Shown here in pieces: positions 33,439-44,887 of a stretch of DNA of 64,000 nt. The translations under genes were made by a program, and so were the position numbers. The stretch covers positions 682,001-746,000 of the forward strand of contig NZ_SJJZ01000001.1 in NCBI RefSeq assembly GCF_004331345.1, in the 5' to 3' direction. The notes beneath the pieces are model-generated. The model was given only the letters and a program-made list of their open reading frames with translations, made no database searches and was not told where the DNA came from. Source of the DNA: Kribbella soli (GTDB taxonomy: Bacteria > Actinomycetota > Actinomycetes > Propionibacteriales > Kribbellaceae). The stretch's first letter is position 1; the number at the start of each line of letters is the position of its first letter.

Positions 33439-33941
33439 GACGCTGGACGGCGGCGGACGATCACCACGGCCAACGCGACGACCACGAGCATCACCAGGCA
33501 CATCGCGACGATCGTCACCGTGTTCGAGTTGCCCTCGGGCTGCGCCGGAGCATCGGCCGGTTGGGTGGCGGGATGACCGGCGTGGGTGACCGTGAAGGCG
33601 CCACTGACCGTGATCGGGTGGCCGTCGGCCGAGACCACGCGGGCCTCGACCGTGTACTTGCCTGCCTCGATCATCGCGCCGACCGGCTGGGTGACCGTGT
33701 TGTCGACCACCTGGACGTCACCGTTCGCAACGTTCGTACCGCTCGGCGACTTCACCTGCACCTGCGTCCCGTTGGACCCGACCGGCTCGTTGAAGGTCAG
33801 GACCACCTTCGTCGGCGGCGCGGCCATCGACGAACCGTCGGTCGGCGTCATCGACTCGAGCTTGGCGTGCGCCGCTGCCACGCCGGCGGAAACCACCAGC
33901 GTGAACAGCGACGCGACCAGTACTGCGATCAATCGGCGCAC
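33435..33941 (-). CDS. copC: CopC copper-binding protein with C-terminal anchor
   Basis: 168 residues. The signal peptide ends AAA-HAKLE, so the mature protein would begin with His, the Cu(II) ligand of CopC. The beta-barrel motifs follow: SMTPTDGSSMAAPPTKVVLTFNEPV and VVSADGHPITVSGAFTV. A single membrane helix and an Arg-rich tail near the C-terminus anchor it. Start GTG 33941, two bases after the ycnI stop. Confidence 0.93.
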   Translation of the reverse strand: MRRLIAVLVASLFTLVVSAGVAAAHAKLESMTPTDGSSMAAPPTKVVLTFNEPVGSNGTQVQVKSPSGTNVANGDVQVVDNTVTQPVGAMIEAGKYTVEARVVSADGHPITVSGAFTVTHAGHPATQPADAPAQPEGNSNTVTIVAMCLVMLVVVALAVVIVRRRPAS

Positions 33942-33943
33942 GG

Positions 33944-34642
33944 CTACTGCTTCTCCGCAGAAACCGCCGGAACCGCCGGAACCGCCGCGGCGCGACGTGG
34001 CCGCAGCCCGAAGGCCAGACCGAGCAGCCCGACCAGCAGACCGCCACCGCCGAGCCAGCGCGCCAACGTGTCGGAGGAATCGGTGGACGCTGCGACTGGG
34101 GTGACTGCCGCCGCCAGCTTCAACGTGGGAGCCGGGTGTTCGGCCTCAGCACCGTCCGTGGCGACGTCGGCCCACTTCACCACCTCACCGTCGCTGTAGG
34201 TCTGATCCGCAGGAAAGCTCAACGCATCCACGCCCTCGGGCAGTTTCCCGACCGACAGCGAGAACTCGTCGAAGTCGTTCGGCGGGATCCCGGCCGCGGT
34301 CGCGGTCCAGGTGATGGTGGTGATCGCCTTGGTCAGCGTGACGTCACCGACCTTCACCGCGGCCGGCAGCTTCTCTTCCTTCTTCTCCACCTTCCATCCG
34401 TCCTTCACCTGCGCACCCACGTGCGCGAACGGATGGTCCTTGGGCAACGAGACAACGAGCTTCGTGGTGCTGGTGTTGTCCGACTCGGTCGGCACGCGGA
34501 ACACCAGCTTGGCGTACCCACCGGGCTTGGCGTCCGGCGACGACACCGTGACGTGCGCCGACGCCGAGCTCGCGGCGCCGATCACGACGAGCGCGGAGGC
34601 CGCGACGATCGCGCCGGCGCGCAGGACGAATCTCTTGGGCAT
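33944..34642 (-). CDS. ycnI: YcnI-like (DUF1775) copper-binding membrane-anchored protein
   Basis: 232 residues. The signal peptide ends ASA-HVTVSSPDAKPGGYAKLVFRVPTESD, so the mature N-terminal His is positioned for Cu(II) binding as in YcnI. FDEFSLSVGKLPEG and PADQTYSDGEVVKWADV complete the DUF1775 pattern. A C-terminal helix (GGGGLLVGLLGLAFGL) anchors it. AAAGG precedes the ATG. First gene of the copper operon. Confidence 0.93.
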   Translation of the reverse strand: MPKRFVLRAGAIVAASALVVIGAASSASAHVTVSSPDAKPGGYAKLVFRVPTESDNTSTTKLVVSLPKDHPFAHVGAQVKDGWKVEKKEEKLPAAVKVGDVTLTKAITTITWTATAAGIPPNDFDEFSLSVGKLPEGVDALSFPADQTYSDGEVVKWADVATDGAEAEHPAPTLKLAAAVTPVAASTDSSDTLARWLGGGGLLVGLLGLAFGLRPRRAAAVPAVPAVSAEKQ

Positions 34643-34690
34643 GAGAGAAACCTTTCAAGGCATACGAGTAGTCCGGCACGATCGGCCGGC

Positions 34691-35206
34691 TCAGAAAGCT
34701 GCAGGTACTCGTACGCCGGGAGGTCCGCGCCCGGAGACGCTCGTGCCGAGCCGGGATCCGGTCGGGGTCCACGACGTGAAGAAGCCGGGGGCTGCGGGGA
34801 CGAGCAGCACAGGACGCAGTACCGGCAACTCCGGAAGCAGTCGCGCGAACACCCGCCGTACCCGATGGACCCAGCGATGCGCCTGCCCGATCGCGAGGAC
34901 GCCCGCCAGCAACGCGCCCAGGTGGGTCGCCGTCATCATCAGGCTGCTGCCGATCGACATCCCGTGATGCATGGTGACCGAGTCCAACGTGACATGCACG
35001 AACAGCTGTACCCCGGCCAGCACCAGCCCCGTCAGCAACAGCTCCCCCGCCAGGTACTCGCCGAGCAGCCAGCAGACGCCGGCCAACGCAACCAGCGGAG
35101 GTACGAGGCCGAGCGGCACGCCGCCACCCCCGACGAGCGCGTGACCGACCACCGCCACCGCGACGCTCAGCGCCGCGACCGCGGACGTCGTCCTGCTCTC
35201 GGTCAC
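34691..35206 (-). CDS. Hypothetical membrane protein
   Basis: 171 residues if GTG 35206 (MTESRTTSAVAAL) is the start; an upstream GTG at 35260 is also in frame. About four membrane helices cover the first 125 residues (e.g. GELLLTGLVLAGVQLFVHVTL). MHHGMSIGSSLMMTATHLGALLAGV contains His and Met residues that could bind copper, which fits its place next to the ycnI operon. The C-terminal tail is Pro/Gly-rich. No family recognised with confidence. Confidence 0.7.
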   Translation of the reverse strand: MTESRTTSAVAALSVAVAVVGHALVGGGGVPLGLVPPLVALAGVCWLLGEYLAGELLLTGLVLAGVQLFVHVTLDSVTMHHGMSIGSSLMMTATHLGALLAGVLAIGQAHRWVHRVRRVFARLLPELPVLRPVLLVPAAPGFFTSWTPTGSRLGTSVSGRGPPGVRVPAAF

Positions 35207-35285
35207 GGGAAAAAGTGTGCCGTAGTCATGCAACCATTCATGCAGCCCACCACGTTTCACTCGGCATGACTGGGGAGGGCCGCGC

Positions 35286-35807
35286 GTGAGACCCGAGACG
35301 GAGCAGGACTACGTCGAGTTCGTCACGCATCATGCCAACTCTCTGTGCCGGACCGCTTACCTTCTGTGCGGGGACTGGCGGCGCGCCGAGGACGCGACCC
35401 AAGAGGCCTTGATCCGGCTCTACCGGGTCTGGGGCCGGATCCAGCGCAAGGGCGCGGTCGGTGCGTACGCGCGGAAGGTCGTCGTCTCCACCACGCTCGA
35501 CGCGCTCCGCCGGAAATCCAGCCAGGAGGTCGTCGGCGGTGACGAGTACTTCGCCAACGAAGCCGAGGCCGACGTGTTGGGCGTCCTCGAGAACCGCATG
35601 GTGATCACCAAGGCCCTCGCCGAGCTACCGCCCCGCCAGCGCGCGTGCGTCGTACTGCGGTACTTCGACGAACTGTCCGTCGACGAGACCGCGATCGCCC
35701 TCGACTGCCGCCCCGGAACCGTGAAGAGCCAGACGCTGCGCGCCCTGGAGAAGCTGCGCACCCATCCGTCCCTGGCCGAGCTCTCCGACCTGGTGGGAAT
35801 CAAATGA
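35286..35807 (+). CDS. SigE-family ECF RNA polymerase sigma factor
   Basis: 173 residues with region 2 (AYLLCGDWRRAEDATQEALIRLYRVW) and region 4 (LAELPPRQRACVVLRYFDELSVDETAIALDCRPGTVKSQTLRALEKLR). Start GTG 35286 after GGGGAGG. The stop overlaps the ATG of the next gene (ATGA), as is usual for ECF sigma and anti-sigma or target pairs. Confidence 0.92.
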   Translation: MRPETEQDYVEFVTHHANSLCRTAYLLCGDWRRAEDATQEALIRLYRVWGRIQRKGAVGAYARKVVVSTTLDALRRKSSQEVVGGDEYFANEAEADVLGVLENRMVITKALAELPPRQRACVVLRYFDELSVDETAIALDCRPGTVKSQTLRALEKLRTHPSLAELSDLVGIK

Positions 35808-36583
35808 CGGGCGAACTGAAGACCCTGATGGACCAGGCCACCGAGCGCGGTACGTCGTTCGCGCCCGACGTGACCGAACTGGTTGCGGCCGGCCGGCACC
35901 GGACCCGGCGCCGCCGCGTGATGCTGAGCGCAGCCACCGCCGTCGGCACCGCGACTGCCGTGGTCGCCGTACTGCTGGTGGGCCGGATCGGCGCGACACG
36001 GACCGAACCGCTGCCGGCCGCTACCGCCGCGGATCGGCCTGCCGCGATCACCGATCTGTGCGCGAAGTCCGACGACTTCTTCCGGACCGCGAACGACGAC
36101 GCCTGGCGACGGCAGGTGGTCACCAACTGGACGGACAAGGTCGTCGAGGTGACCGATGCCGACGGCGCGATGACAGTCCGCCGGTCGCCGGACGGGTCGC
36201 AGTACGCGTACTGCGTGGCGGGGGTGCCGATCCAAGGGCAACCGCTGGGTGGGTTCGGCTCGGCGCTGCTCAACGTCGGCATCGTCACCCGCGGGTACCA
36301 GATCCAGCGCTACTGGAGCCTGGCGTGCGGCAACGCACCGGTGGAGAGGAGCTACAAGCAGAGCAGCTGTAGGGGTGTGCGGTACAGCTACGCGGGCCGG
36401 GTGCCGGAGGGAGTCACCCGGATCGCGTTCACCGGCCTCGGGCAGCGTGCCGACGCCGCCATCAAGGACGGGTACTGGGTGCATCGCGTCTACACCGACG
36501 ACATCAGGAACTCGGACCCCGACCCGATCTACATCTCCATGTACGACGCCTCTGGAAAGCAGGTCTTCAAGGAGCGGTACTGA
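35804..36583 (+). CDS. Membrane-anchored partner of the ECF sigma factor (hypothetical)
   Basis: 259 residues. The first 40 residues are cytoplasmic and basic (RHRTRRRR), followed by one membrane helix (VMLSAATAVGTATAVVAVLLVG). The exported region of about 190 residues has four cysteines in short pairs. This topology fits SigE-family anti-sigma-like partners, which lack a zinc-binding ASD. It starts inside the sigma-factor stop codon. The longer frame from 35645 lies within the sigma gene. Confidence 0.75.
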   Translation: MTGELKTLMDQATERGTSFAPDVTELVAAGRHRTRRRRVMLSAATAVGTATAVVAVLLVGRIGATRTEPLPAATAADRPAAITDLCAKSDDFFRTANDDAWRRQVVTNWTDKVVEVTDADGAMTVRRSPDGSQYAYCVAGVPIQGQPLGGFGSALLNVGIVTRGYQIQRYWSLACGNAPVERSYKQSSCRGVRYSYAGRVPEGVTRIAFTGLGQRADAAIKDGYWVHRVYTDDIRNSDPDPIYISMYDASGKQVFKERY

Positions 36584-36603
36584 CGTCCTGCGATGATGTG
36601 CGG

Positions 36604-37440
36604 ATGGACGTAGCGGTGCTGGAGATCGGGGGAAGCCACGTCACGGCGGCTGTGGTGGCGCCCGGCACGTGGGACGTGACCGAGGTGGACCGGGCGAAGC
36701 TGGAGTCCCAGCAGGCGGCCGAGGTGGTGGTCGAGCAGCTCGCGGAGACGGCCCGGAAGTTGCCGCTGGCAAACGGTCTGGCGGTCGCACTGCCGGGGCC
36801 GTTCGACTTCGCCACCGGGGTCGCGTGGTACCGCGGGCAGGGCAAGTTCGACCAGCTGTACGGGTTCAACCTCGGCGCCGCGCTGAGCAGCGAACTCGGG
36901 ATCGACCGGTTGCTGTTCATGAACGACGCGGAGGCGTTCACGGTCGGCGAGTGGACCGCGGGCGAGGTCCGCGGCGTCGAACGCTGCGTCGGCGTCACGA
37001 TCGGCACCGGCATCGGTACGGCGTTCCTCGCCGACGGCCGTGTGGTCCGCGAGGGCGACATGGTCCCGCCGGGCGGTGAGCTCTACAAGACGACGTACGC
37101 CGGGAAACCGCTGGAGGACTCGATCTCCGCACGCGCGATCCTCCGCCGGTACGCCGAGAGCACCGGAACCGAAGCCCCCGGCGTCAAGGAGATCGCCGAC
37201 CATGCCCGCACCGGCGACACCGCCGCGCAGGAGGTCCTGGCAGCGTGCTTCACCGACCTGGCCGCCGCACTGAACCCTTGGCTGGAGCGCTTCGGCGTAA
37301 CGCAGACGGTCCTCGGCGGCTCGATCTCCGGAGCCTTCGACCTGGTCGAGTCAGTCCTGGACTTCCCCGCCTCCGCCACGCACGACACCGAGCACTCGGC
37401 TCTCGTCGGGGCGGCCGCCCACTACCTGCGGAGCGAATGA
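36604..37440 (+). CDS. ROK family sugar kinase or regulator-type protein
   Basis: 278 residues. ASKHA fold: N-terminal phosphate loop AVLEIGGSHVTAAVV, ALPGPFDF, MNDAEAFTVGEW and the second phosphate motif VGVTIGTGIGTAFLADG. There is no N-terminal helix-turn-helix, so a kinase is more likely than a repressor. The ROK zinc-binding CxCGxxGC motif is missing. Start ATG 36604; an in-frame GTG at 36598 is the alternative. Sugar unknown. Confidence 0.85.
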   Translation: MDVAVLEIGGSHVTAAVVAPGTWDVTEVDRAKLESQQAAEVVVEQLAETARKLPLANGLAVALPGPFDFATGVAWYRGQGKFDQLYGFNLGAALSSELGIDRLLFMNDAEAFTVGEWTAGEVRGVERCVGVTIGTGIGTAFLADGRVVREGDMVPPGGELYKTTYAGKPLEDSISARAILRRYAESTGTEAPGVKEIADHARTGDTAAQEVLAACFTDLAAALNPWLERFGVTQTVLGGSISGAFDLVESVLDFPASATHDTEHSALVGAAAHYLRSE

Positions 37441-37441
37441 C

Positions 37442-37529
37442 GGACCGCCAGGCCATCACAATCGCCCGAATCCGGCGACGCCCCGCGGGCGGCCGCTCCA
37501 ACGCCGCAATTGTGATGGCCTGGGCGTCC
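37442..37529. repeat. 88-bp MITE/REP-like element, copy A
   Basis: Imperfect terminal inverted repeats 37442-37468 and 37503-37529; the right arm inverted reads GGACGCCCAGGCCATCACAA then TTGCGGC. The same arms flank a second element of 89 bases at 51562-51650. The centre is CG-rich and unrelated in detail. Lies between the ROK gene stop and the pentapeptide gene start. Confidence 0.75.
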
Positions 37530-37563
37530 GGCTGTTGTCGGTGGACGCCGCTAGGTTGACGCC

Positions 37564-38244
37564 ATGCCATCCCGGAAACCCGCCCCGATCGCGGCGCCAC
37601 GACTACGCGCCGAGCTCGAGTCCAGCCTTCCTGACGAGATCGAGGACGAGGAGCGGTTGCTCGATCTGGGGCTGGAGGACGTGGATCTGAGTGATCTGGA
37701 GGCCGAGCACGTCGAGATCAGCGGCTGCCGGTTCACCCGGAGCAAGCTGGCCGGGTCCGATCTGGAGAAGCTGATCCTGGTCGACACCGAGCTCGCCCAG
37801 TGCGACCTCGCGAACTCCCGCTGGTCCGACGCCGCCCTGACCCGGGTCGCGATCACCGGCTCCCGGATGATCGGGTTCGCCGGCCCGGGCGCGAACCTCC
37901 AGCACGTCACGGTCCAGGACACCGTGCTCGACTTCGCGTCGTTCCGGTTCGCGAAGTTCTTCAAGGTCGAGCTGACCGACTGCCGGCTGCAGAGCGCCGA
38001 CTTCGTCTCGGCCGACCTGACCGGTGCCGTGTTCCGGCGCTGCGACCTGTCCGGCGTGGAGTTCTCCCAGGTCAAGGCGGCCAAGGCGGTGTTCGTGGAC
38101 TGCACCTGGGACGGCGCCAAGGGCCTCGCCTCGCTGTCCGGTGCGACCGTGGCGGCATCCTCCCCGATCGACACGCTGGCGTTCACCAGCGCGGTCACCA
38201 TCGCGGCCGGCATCACGCTGGCGCATCCCGACGACCTCGGGTGA
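37564..38244 (+). CDS. Pentapeptide-repeat protein
   Basis: 226 residues. From about residue 45 to 190 the chain follows the A(D/N)Lxx pentapeptide pattern (DLSDLEAEHVEIS, SKLAGSDLEKLILVDTEL, CDLANSRWSDAAL, SADFVSADLTGAVFRRCDLSGVEFSQ), forming a right-handed quadrilateral beta-helix. The N-terminus is Pro/Arg-rich, then acidic. No signal peptide. Some such proteins mimic DNA and protect gyrase, but nothing here shows that. Confidence 0.88.
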   Translation: MPSRKPAPIAAPRLRAELESSLPDEIEDEERLLDLGLEDVDLSDLEAEHVEISGCRFTRSKLAGSDLEKLILVDTELAQCDLANSRWSDAALTRVAITGSRMIGFAGPGANLQHVTVQDTVLDFASFRFAKFFKVELTDCRLQSADFVSADLTGAVFRRCDLSGVEFSQVKAAKAVFVDCTWDGAKGLASLSGATVAASSPIDTLAFTSAVTIAAGITLAHPDDLG

Positions 38245-38286
38245 GCGTGATCCGGCCCACGTAGGAGTACGACGTACGCCGGATAA

Positions 38287-40512
<2,226 letters not shown>

Positions 40513-40544
40513 ACTTAAGGCGAGGTAATGATGCCGTAGGTGGT

Positions 40545-40584
40545 GTTGCCGCCACTCTCCGTTCGCTCGGAGAGTGGCGGCAAC
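40545..40584. terminator. Perfect 16-bp hairpin between icd and the MHS transporter
   Basis: GTTGCCGCCACTCTCC and its exact complement flank the loop GTTCGCTC. It starts 32 bases after the icd stop and ends 18 bases before the next GTG. Likely an intrinsic terminator for icd without a T-tract, or a leader hairpin of the transporter operon. Confidence 0.6.
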
Positions 40585-40602
40585 TCACATCTGGAGGGCA
40601 TC

Positions 40603-41928
40603 GTGGACACACGACGAGTCGTCAGCAACATCTTCAAAGGGTCACTGGGCAATCTGGTCGAGTGGTACGACTGGTACGTCTACACCGCCTTCGCGCTGTA
40701 CTTCGCGCCGGTCTTCTTCCCCAAAGGCAGCGACACCAGCCAACTGCTCAACACCGCCGGCGTCTTCGCCGTCGGGTTCCTGATGCGCCCGGTCGGCAGC
40801 TTCCTGCTAGGCCGGTACGCCGACCGCTACGGTCGCCGCGCCGCGCTCACGCTCTCAGTGACCCTGATGGCCACCGGTTCCCTGGTGATCGCGCTGACAC
40901 CGGGCCACGCGACGATCGGCCTCGCGGCGCCCGTGCTGCTGGTGACAGCACGGCTGCTGCAGGGCCTGTCCGTCGGCGGTGAGTACGGTACGTCGGCGAC
41001 GTACATGAGCGAGGTCGCGACCGAGGGCCGGCGGGGCTTCTTCTCGAGCTTCCAGTACGTGACGCTCGCGTCCGGGCAGCTGGTCGCGCTCGCCGTACAG
41101 ATCCTGCTGCAGCAGACGTTGTCGAAGCAGGCGCTGGCCGAGTGGGGCTGGCGGATCCCGTTCGCGATCGGTGCGGTCGCCGCGGTGATCGTGTTCTGGT
41201 TGCGGCGGACGATGGACGAGTCGGAGGCATTCGAGGCGCAGCCGGCCAACCGGCGGTTCAAGCAGGGGTCGATGCGGGAGCTCGCGAAGCATCCGGCCGC
41301 GATCCTCACGGTCGTCGGTCTGACGCTGGGCGGAACGGTCGCGTTCTACACGTTCACGACGTACCTGCAGAAGTTCATGGTCAACACGACCGGGTTGCCG
41401 AAGACGACGGTGACCTGGATCAACTTCCTGGCACTGCTGGTTTTCGTGCTGCTGCAGCCGTTGGGTGGCTGGCTGTCGGACCGGATCGGGCGGCGGCCGT
41501 TGCTGATCTTCTTCGGGATCGGCACCACGCTGCTCACCGTTCCGTTGCTCACGGCCCTGGAACACGCGACCGTGGTGGGCGCGTTCCTGCTGATGCTCGC
41601 CGGCCTGGTCCTGGTGACCGGGTACACGTCGATCAACGCGATCGTGAAGGCCGAGCTGTTCCCGACCCAGATCCGCGCGCTCGGCGTCGGGATGCCGTAC
41701 GGCGTCACGGTCGCGATCTTCGGCGGTACGGCGGAGTACGTCGCCCTGTGGCTCAAGAACGCCGGGCACGAGGCGACCTTCTACTACTACGTCAGCGGGT
41801 GTGCGCTGGTCAGCCTGATCGTCTACCTGACCATGGCCGAGACCCGCGGCCGTGCGCTGCACGCGAAGACCGGCCAGCGGCCGGTCGGGGCCACGAGCGG
41901 CAAGCGGCGCGTTCCGACGGCACAATGA
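40603..41928 (+). CDS. MHS-family (KgtP-like) metabolite:H+ symporter
   Basis: 441 residues, twelve membrane helices, MFS metabolite:H+ symporter subfamily: [28 protein letters not shown] at the N-terminus, [15 protein letters not shown] (loop 2-3 motif), and [21 protein letters not shown]. Relatives carry 2-oxoglutarate, citrate, proline or shikimate. Start GTG 40603 with GGAGG; frames from 40540 start inside the upstream hairpin. First of four coupled genes: four bases separate it from the response regulator, followed by kinase and TAXI lipoprotein. Substrate is inferred to be a carboxylate. Confidence 0.9.
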   Translation: MDTRRVVSNIFKGSLGNLVEWYDWYVYTAFALYFAPVFFPKGSDTSQLLNTAGVFAVGFLMRPVGSFLLGRYADRYGRRAALTLSVTLMATGSLVIALTPGHATIGLAAPVLLVTARLLQGLSVGGEYGTSATYMSEVATEGRRGFFSSFQYVTLASGQLVALAVQILLQQTLSKQALAEWGWRIPFAIGAVAAVIVFWLRRTMDESEAFEAQPANRRFKQGSMRELAKHPAAILTVVGLTLGGTVAFYTFTTYLQKFMVNTTGLPKTTVTWINFLALLVFVLLQPLGGWLSDRIGRRPLLIFFGIGTTLLTVPLLTALEHATVVGAFLLMLAGLVLVTGYTSINAIVKAELFPTQIRALGVGMPYGVTVAIFGGTAEYVALWLKNAGHEATFYYYVSGCALVSLIVYLTMAETRGRALHAKTGQRPVGATSGKRRVPTAQ

Positions 41929-41932
41929 CCCA

Positions 41933-42586
41933 ATGCGCACTCTCATCGCCGAGGACGACGAGCTCGTCGGTCGGGCGTTGCGAGACGTACTGAGCGCCAA
42001 CGGGTACGACGTCACACTCGTGACTCGCGGTGCCGATGTCCTGCTCCGGCACGGGGACGCCCAGGTCGTACTGCTCGACCTGGGCCTCCCTGACCTCGAC
42101 GGGCTGGATGTGCTGCGCAAGCTCCGCCGGGTCGACGACGTGGTGGTCATCGTGCTGACCGCGCGTGACGACGAGCGGTCGGTCGTCCACGCGCTGCGGC
42201 TGGGCGCGGACGACTACCTGACCAAACCGGTCCGGCTGCCCGAGCTGCTGGCCCGGATCGAGGCGTCGGCGCGGCGGTACCGCAGGTCGTCTCCGGACGG
42301 TACGACGTACGACGCCGGCGGACTGCGCATCGACTTCGGGCTGCGGCAGGTGCATGTGGCGGGCGAGCTGGTCCATCTCACCCCGCTGGAGTTCGACCTG
42401 CTCGCCGTACTCGCGCGGCGAGCGGGTACGGCGGTGAGCCGGGAGGTGATTCTCGACGAGGTCTGGGGTGACGCGTACCTGACCAAGTCGAAGGCGCTGC
42501 ACGTCCATCTGCACCAGTTGCGGATGAAGCTCGGGAAGCAGTTCATCGCGACGATCCGCGGCTACGGGTACCGGCTCGAGTCATGA
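41933..42586 (+). CDS. OmpR/PhoB-type response regulator (TctD-like)
   Basis: 217 residues. Receiver domain with acidic pocket D8-D9 (IAEDDE), phosphoacceptor D49 (LLDLGLPDLDG), and conserved Lys in YLTKPVRL. C-terminal winged helix: LTPLEFDLLAVLARRAGTAVSREVILDEVWG and HLHQLRMKLG ... IRGYGYRL. Partner of the coupled kinase (ATGA overlap). It probably controls the transporter gene upstream. Confidence 0.95.
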   Translation: MRTLIAEDDELVGRALRDVLSANGYDVTLVTRGADVLLRHGDAQVVLLDLGLPDLDGLDVLRKLRRVDDVVVIVLTARDDERSVVHALRLGADDYLTKPVRLPELLARIEASARRYRRSSPDGTTYDAGGLRIDFGLRQVHVAGELVHLTPLEFDLLAVLARRAGTAVSREVILDEVWGDAYLTKSKALHVHLHQLRMKLGKQFIATIRGYGYRLES

Positions 42587-43950
42587 GGACCCGGTTGATG
42601 AGCGTCCTCGCGCTGGTGTCGCTCGTGCTGATGGCTGCGCTGGTGATCCCGTTCCTGCTGGCGGTGTCGGACTCCCAAGCGCAGCGGTTGCAGTTGACGC
42701 GGAGCGCGGCGCTGGATCGGTTCGCAGGGCTGGCTGGGCGGTCCGCAGCGGAGGGTGACTACAGCGGGGTGCGACTGGAGGCGCAGCGGCATCAGGAGTT
42801 GTACGGCGAGTCCGTACTGGTGACGGACTCGGCGGGGCAGGTGATGGTGTCGACGGGTTGGCTGACGAAGGCGTCGCCGGGTGTCGGGCAGGTGGCCGAT
42901 CTGGCGGCGCGGGACCTGCCGCAGTTGTCGATCGACCCCTTGCTGCCTTGGAGTTCGCCGCGGACGTTGATCGCCACACCGGTCGGATCCCCGCACGAGC
43001 CGGAGGGCGCGGTGGTGCTCGCCGTCGACGCGTCGTCCGCGATCGGTCAGGTACGGCGGCTGTGGGCGATCATCTGCGCCGCCGCAGTCGTGGCCGAGCT
43101 GTTGCTGCTGTTCCTGGCCGCGCAGACGAGTCGCTGGGTGATCCGCCCGGTGAAGCGGCTCGAGGACTCGGTCGTCGAGCTCGGCCGGTCGGCCACGTGG
43201 AACCAGCCCCTGGAGGCCGGCGGGCCGCCCGAACTGCGGAGGCTGTCCCGCGCGGTCGAGGAGATGGGCGCGACGATCCAGCGCTCGATCGACGTCCAGC
43301 GCCAGATGGTCGCGGACTCGTCCCACCAGCTCCGCAATCCGCTCGCGTCGCTCCGCCTGCGCATCGACGGGCTGGCCGCCGAGCTCCGCGACCCGGCGAG
43401 CCCTGGTTTCGCCCACGTCCAGCACGACCTGGAACGCCTGGAGGACGTCCTGGCCGACCTCCTCACGCTCGCCGCCCTCGAATCCCGCCTCACCGACCGC
43501 ACACCTGCTGAACCTCAGGACTGCCTCCTGGACGCGGTGATCCACGATGCCGTCGAGACCTGGCTCCCCGCTGCGGACGCGGCCGGCATCACCATCCACG
43601 TGGAGACCACCGAGGGCCTGATCGCGGCCGCCTCGGAACACGACTTGCGACAACTGCTCGGCGCCCTCCTCGACAACGCCATCAAGTACGCCGGACAAGG
43701 CGCTCGCGTCACCCTCACAGCCCATCCGGGTGTCGTCGTCACCGTTTCTGATGACGGCCCGGGACTGTCGGAGGAAGAGCTGCGGTCCGCGACCAACCGG
43801 TTCTGGCGAGGCAGCGCGGCGGCGATGGGCACCGGGCTCGGACTGGCGATCGCCGAACAGACCGCACTCGCGGTGGGCGGCAGTCTCGAGCTCACCAGGA
43901 CCGACCCGCACGGTCTCACCGCGGTCGTCCGGCTGCAGGAGGTGCCGTGA
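42583..43950 (+). CDS. Sensor histidine kinase (TctE-like)
   Basis: 455 residues. Membrane helices at 7-28 and 160-182 bracket a 130-residue extracytoplasmic sensor. A HAMP-like linker follows, then the H-box VADSSHQLRNPLASL (H248), N-box LLGALLDNAIKYA, and DDGPGL/GTGLGLAIAEQ ATP-binding boxes. Coupled to the regulator (ATGA) and to the TAXI lipoprotein gene (GTGA). The lipoprotein is a plausible ligand-loaded partner for the sensor domain. Confidence 0.95.
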   Translation: MRTRLMSVLALVSLVLMAALVIPFLLAVSDSQAQRLQLTRSAALDRFAGLAGRSAAEGDYSGVRLEAQRHQELYGESVLVTDSAGQVMVSTGWLTKASPGVGQVADLAARDLPQLSIDPLLPWSSPRTLIATPVGSPHEPEGAVVLAVDASSAIGQVRRLWAIICAAAVVAELLLLFLAAQTSRWVIRPVKRLEDSVVELGRSATWNQPLEAGGPPELRRLSRAVEEMGATIQRSIDVQRQMVADSSHQLRNPLASLRLRIDGLAAELRDPASPGFAHVQHDLERLEDVLADLLTLAALESRLTDRTPAEPQDCLLDAVIHDAVETWLPAADAAGITIHVETTEGLIAAASEHDLRQLLGALLDNAIKYAGQGARVTLTAHPGVVVTVSDDGPGLSEEELRSATNRFWRGSAAAMGTGLGLAIAEQTALAVGGSLELTRTDPHGLTAVVRLQEVP

Positions 43951-44843
43951 AACGCCGTACCTTGCTGGTCGCCGCTTTGGGGCTGACCGGGTGTTCCGGA
44001 CGTGGGCCTGCTGTCGACCGGCTGACGATCGCGGCCGGGGAACCTGGTGGGTTCTACCTGGAGTTCGCGCAGTTGCTGGCGGGGCAACTGGTCGCGAGCG
44101 GGGTGGCTCGGGAGACTCAGGTGAAGTCGACCGGGGGAAGCGCTGACAACTTGAGGCTGTTGGCGAAGGGCGAGACGGATCTGGCGCTGAGCCTCGCGGA
44201 TGCTGTGACCGCGGGTCCAGGCGTGCGGGCCATCGGGCGGGTTTATGAGAACTACTTGCAGTGCGTGGTGCGCGCGGACAGCTCGTACAAGTCGCTACGA
44301 GATCTTGGCGGTGCGACGATCTCGGCGGGGGCAGCAGGATCGGGTGCGGCGCTGACCGCGTCGCGGTTGCTCGTTTCCGCCAAGGTCGACGCGACCACCA
44401 GTCACCTTCCGCTGGCCCAGGCGGCGGACGCGCTCGCGAGCGGATCGATCGACGCGATGTTCTGGTCCGGCGGCGTCCCGACCGCGACGCTCGACAAGCT
44501 GAGCAAGCAGACGCCGATCCGGCTGCTGCCGTTGGACAGTTCGCTCGGCGCGCTTCGACGTACGTATGGCGCCGTGTACCAGGACGTTCGCGTGCCGACC
44601 GGCGTGTACGGCGCGACGGCGCCGGTGAGCGTGATCGGGATTCCGAACCTCCTGCTCTGCCGTCCGGAGCTGTCCGCGGACGTTGCCCGCGGCGTCGCGA
44701 AAACGCTTTCTCGCCAGGCGGTTCATCTCGTCCCGCCGTCCGCCGTCGGAGCGCAGTTCCTGAATCTCCAGTCGCTGGTCGTCACTGCGCCGATCCCACT
44801 GCACGACGGCGCGACCGAGGAGTACCGCCGCCTGTACGGCTAG
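43947..44843 (+). CDS. TAXI-family solute-binding lipoprotein, orphan
   Basis: 298 residues. Lipobox LGLTGC (C16). The TAXI/TRAP-associated fold is shown by LTIAAGEPGGFYLEFAQLLAGQL, VKSTGGSADNLRLLAKGETDLALSLADAV and SLRDLGGATISAGAAGSG, which matches the family closely. No TRAP membrane subunits (DctQM) are encoded nearby. The gene is coupled to the histidine kinase by GTGA overlap, so it may act as an extracellular sensor rather than a transporter component. Start GTG 43947. Confidence 0.88.
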   Translation: MKRRTLLVAALGLTGCSGRGPAVDRLTIAAGEPGGFYLEFAQLLAGQLVASGVARETQVKSTGGSADNLRLLAKGETDLALSLADAVTAGPGVRAIGRVYENYLQCVVRADSSYKSLRDLGGATISAGAAGSGAALTASRLLVSAKVDATTSHLPLAQAADALASGSIDAMFWSGGVPTATLDKLSKQTPIRLLPLDSSLGALRRTYGAVYQDVRVPTGVYGATAPVSVIGIPNLLLCRPELSADVARGVAKTLSRQAVHLVPPSAVGAQFLNLQSLVVTAPIPLHDGATEEYRRLYG

Positions 44844-44887
44844 AAATGCGTGGCAGTGCCTACGATCTCGTTCCTAGACTGGCAGGC

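Noticed and set aside
42562-43911. 449-codon minus-strand frame antisense to the histidine kinase
   Set aside because: No domain pattern and no start signal; the kinase motifs on the plus strand are clear.
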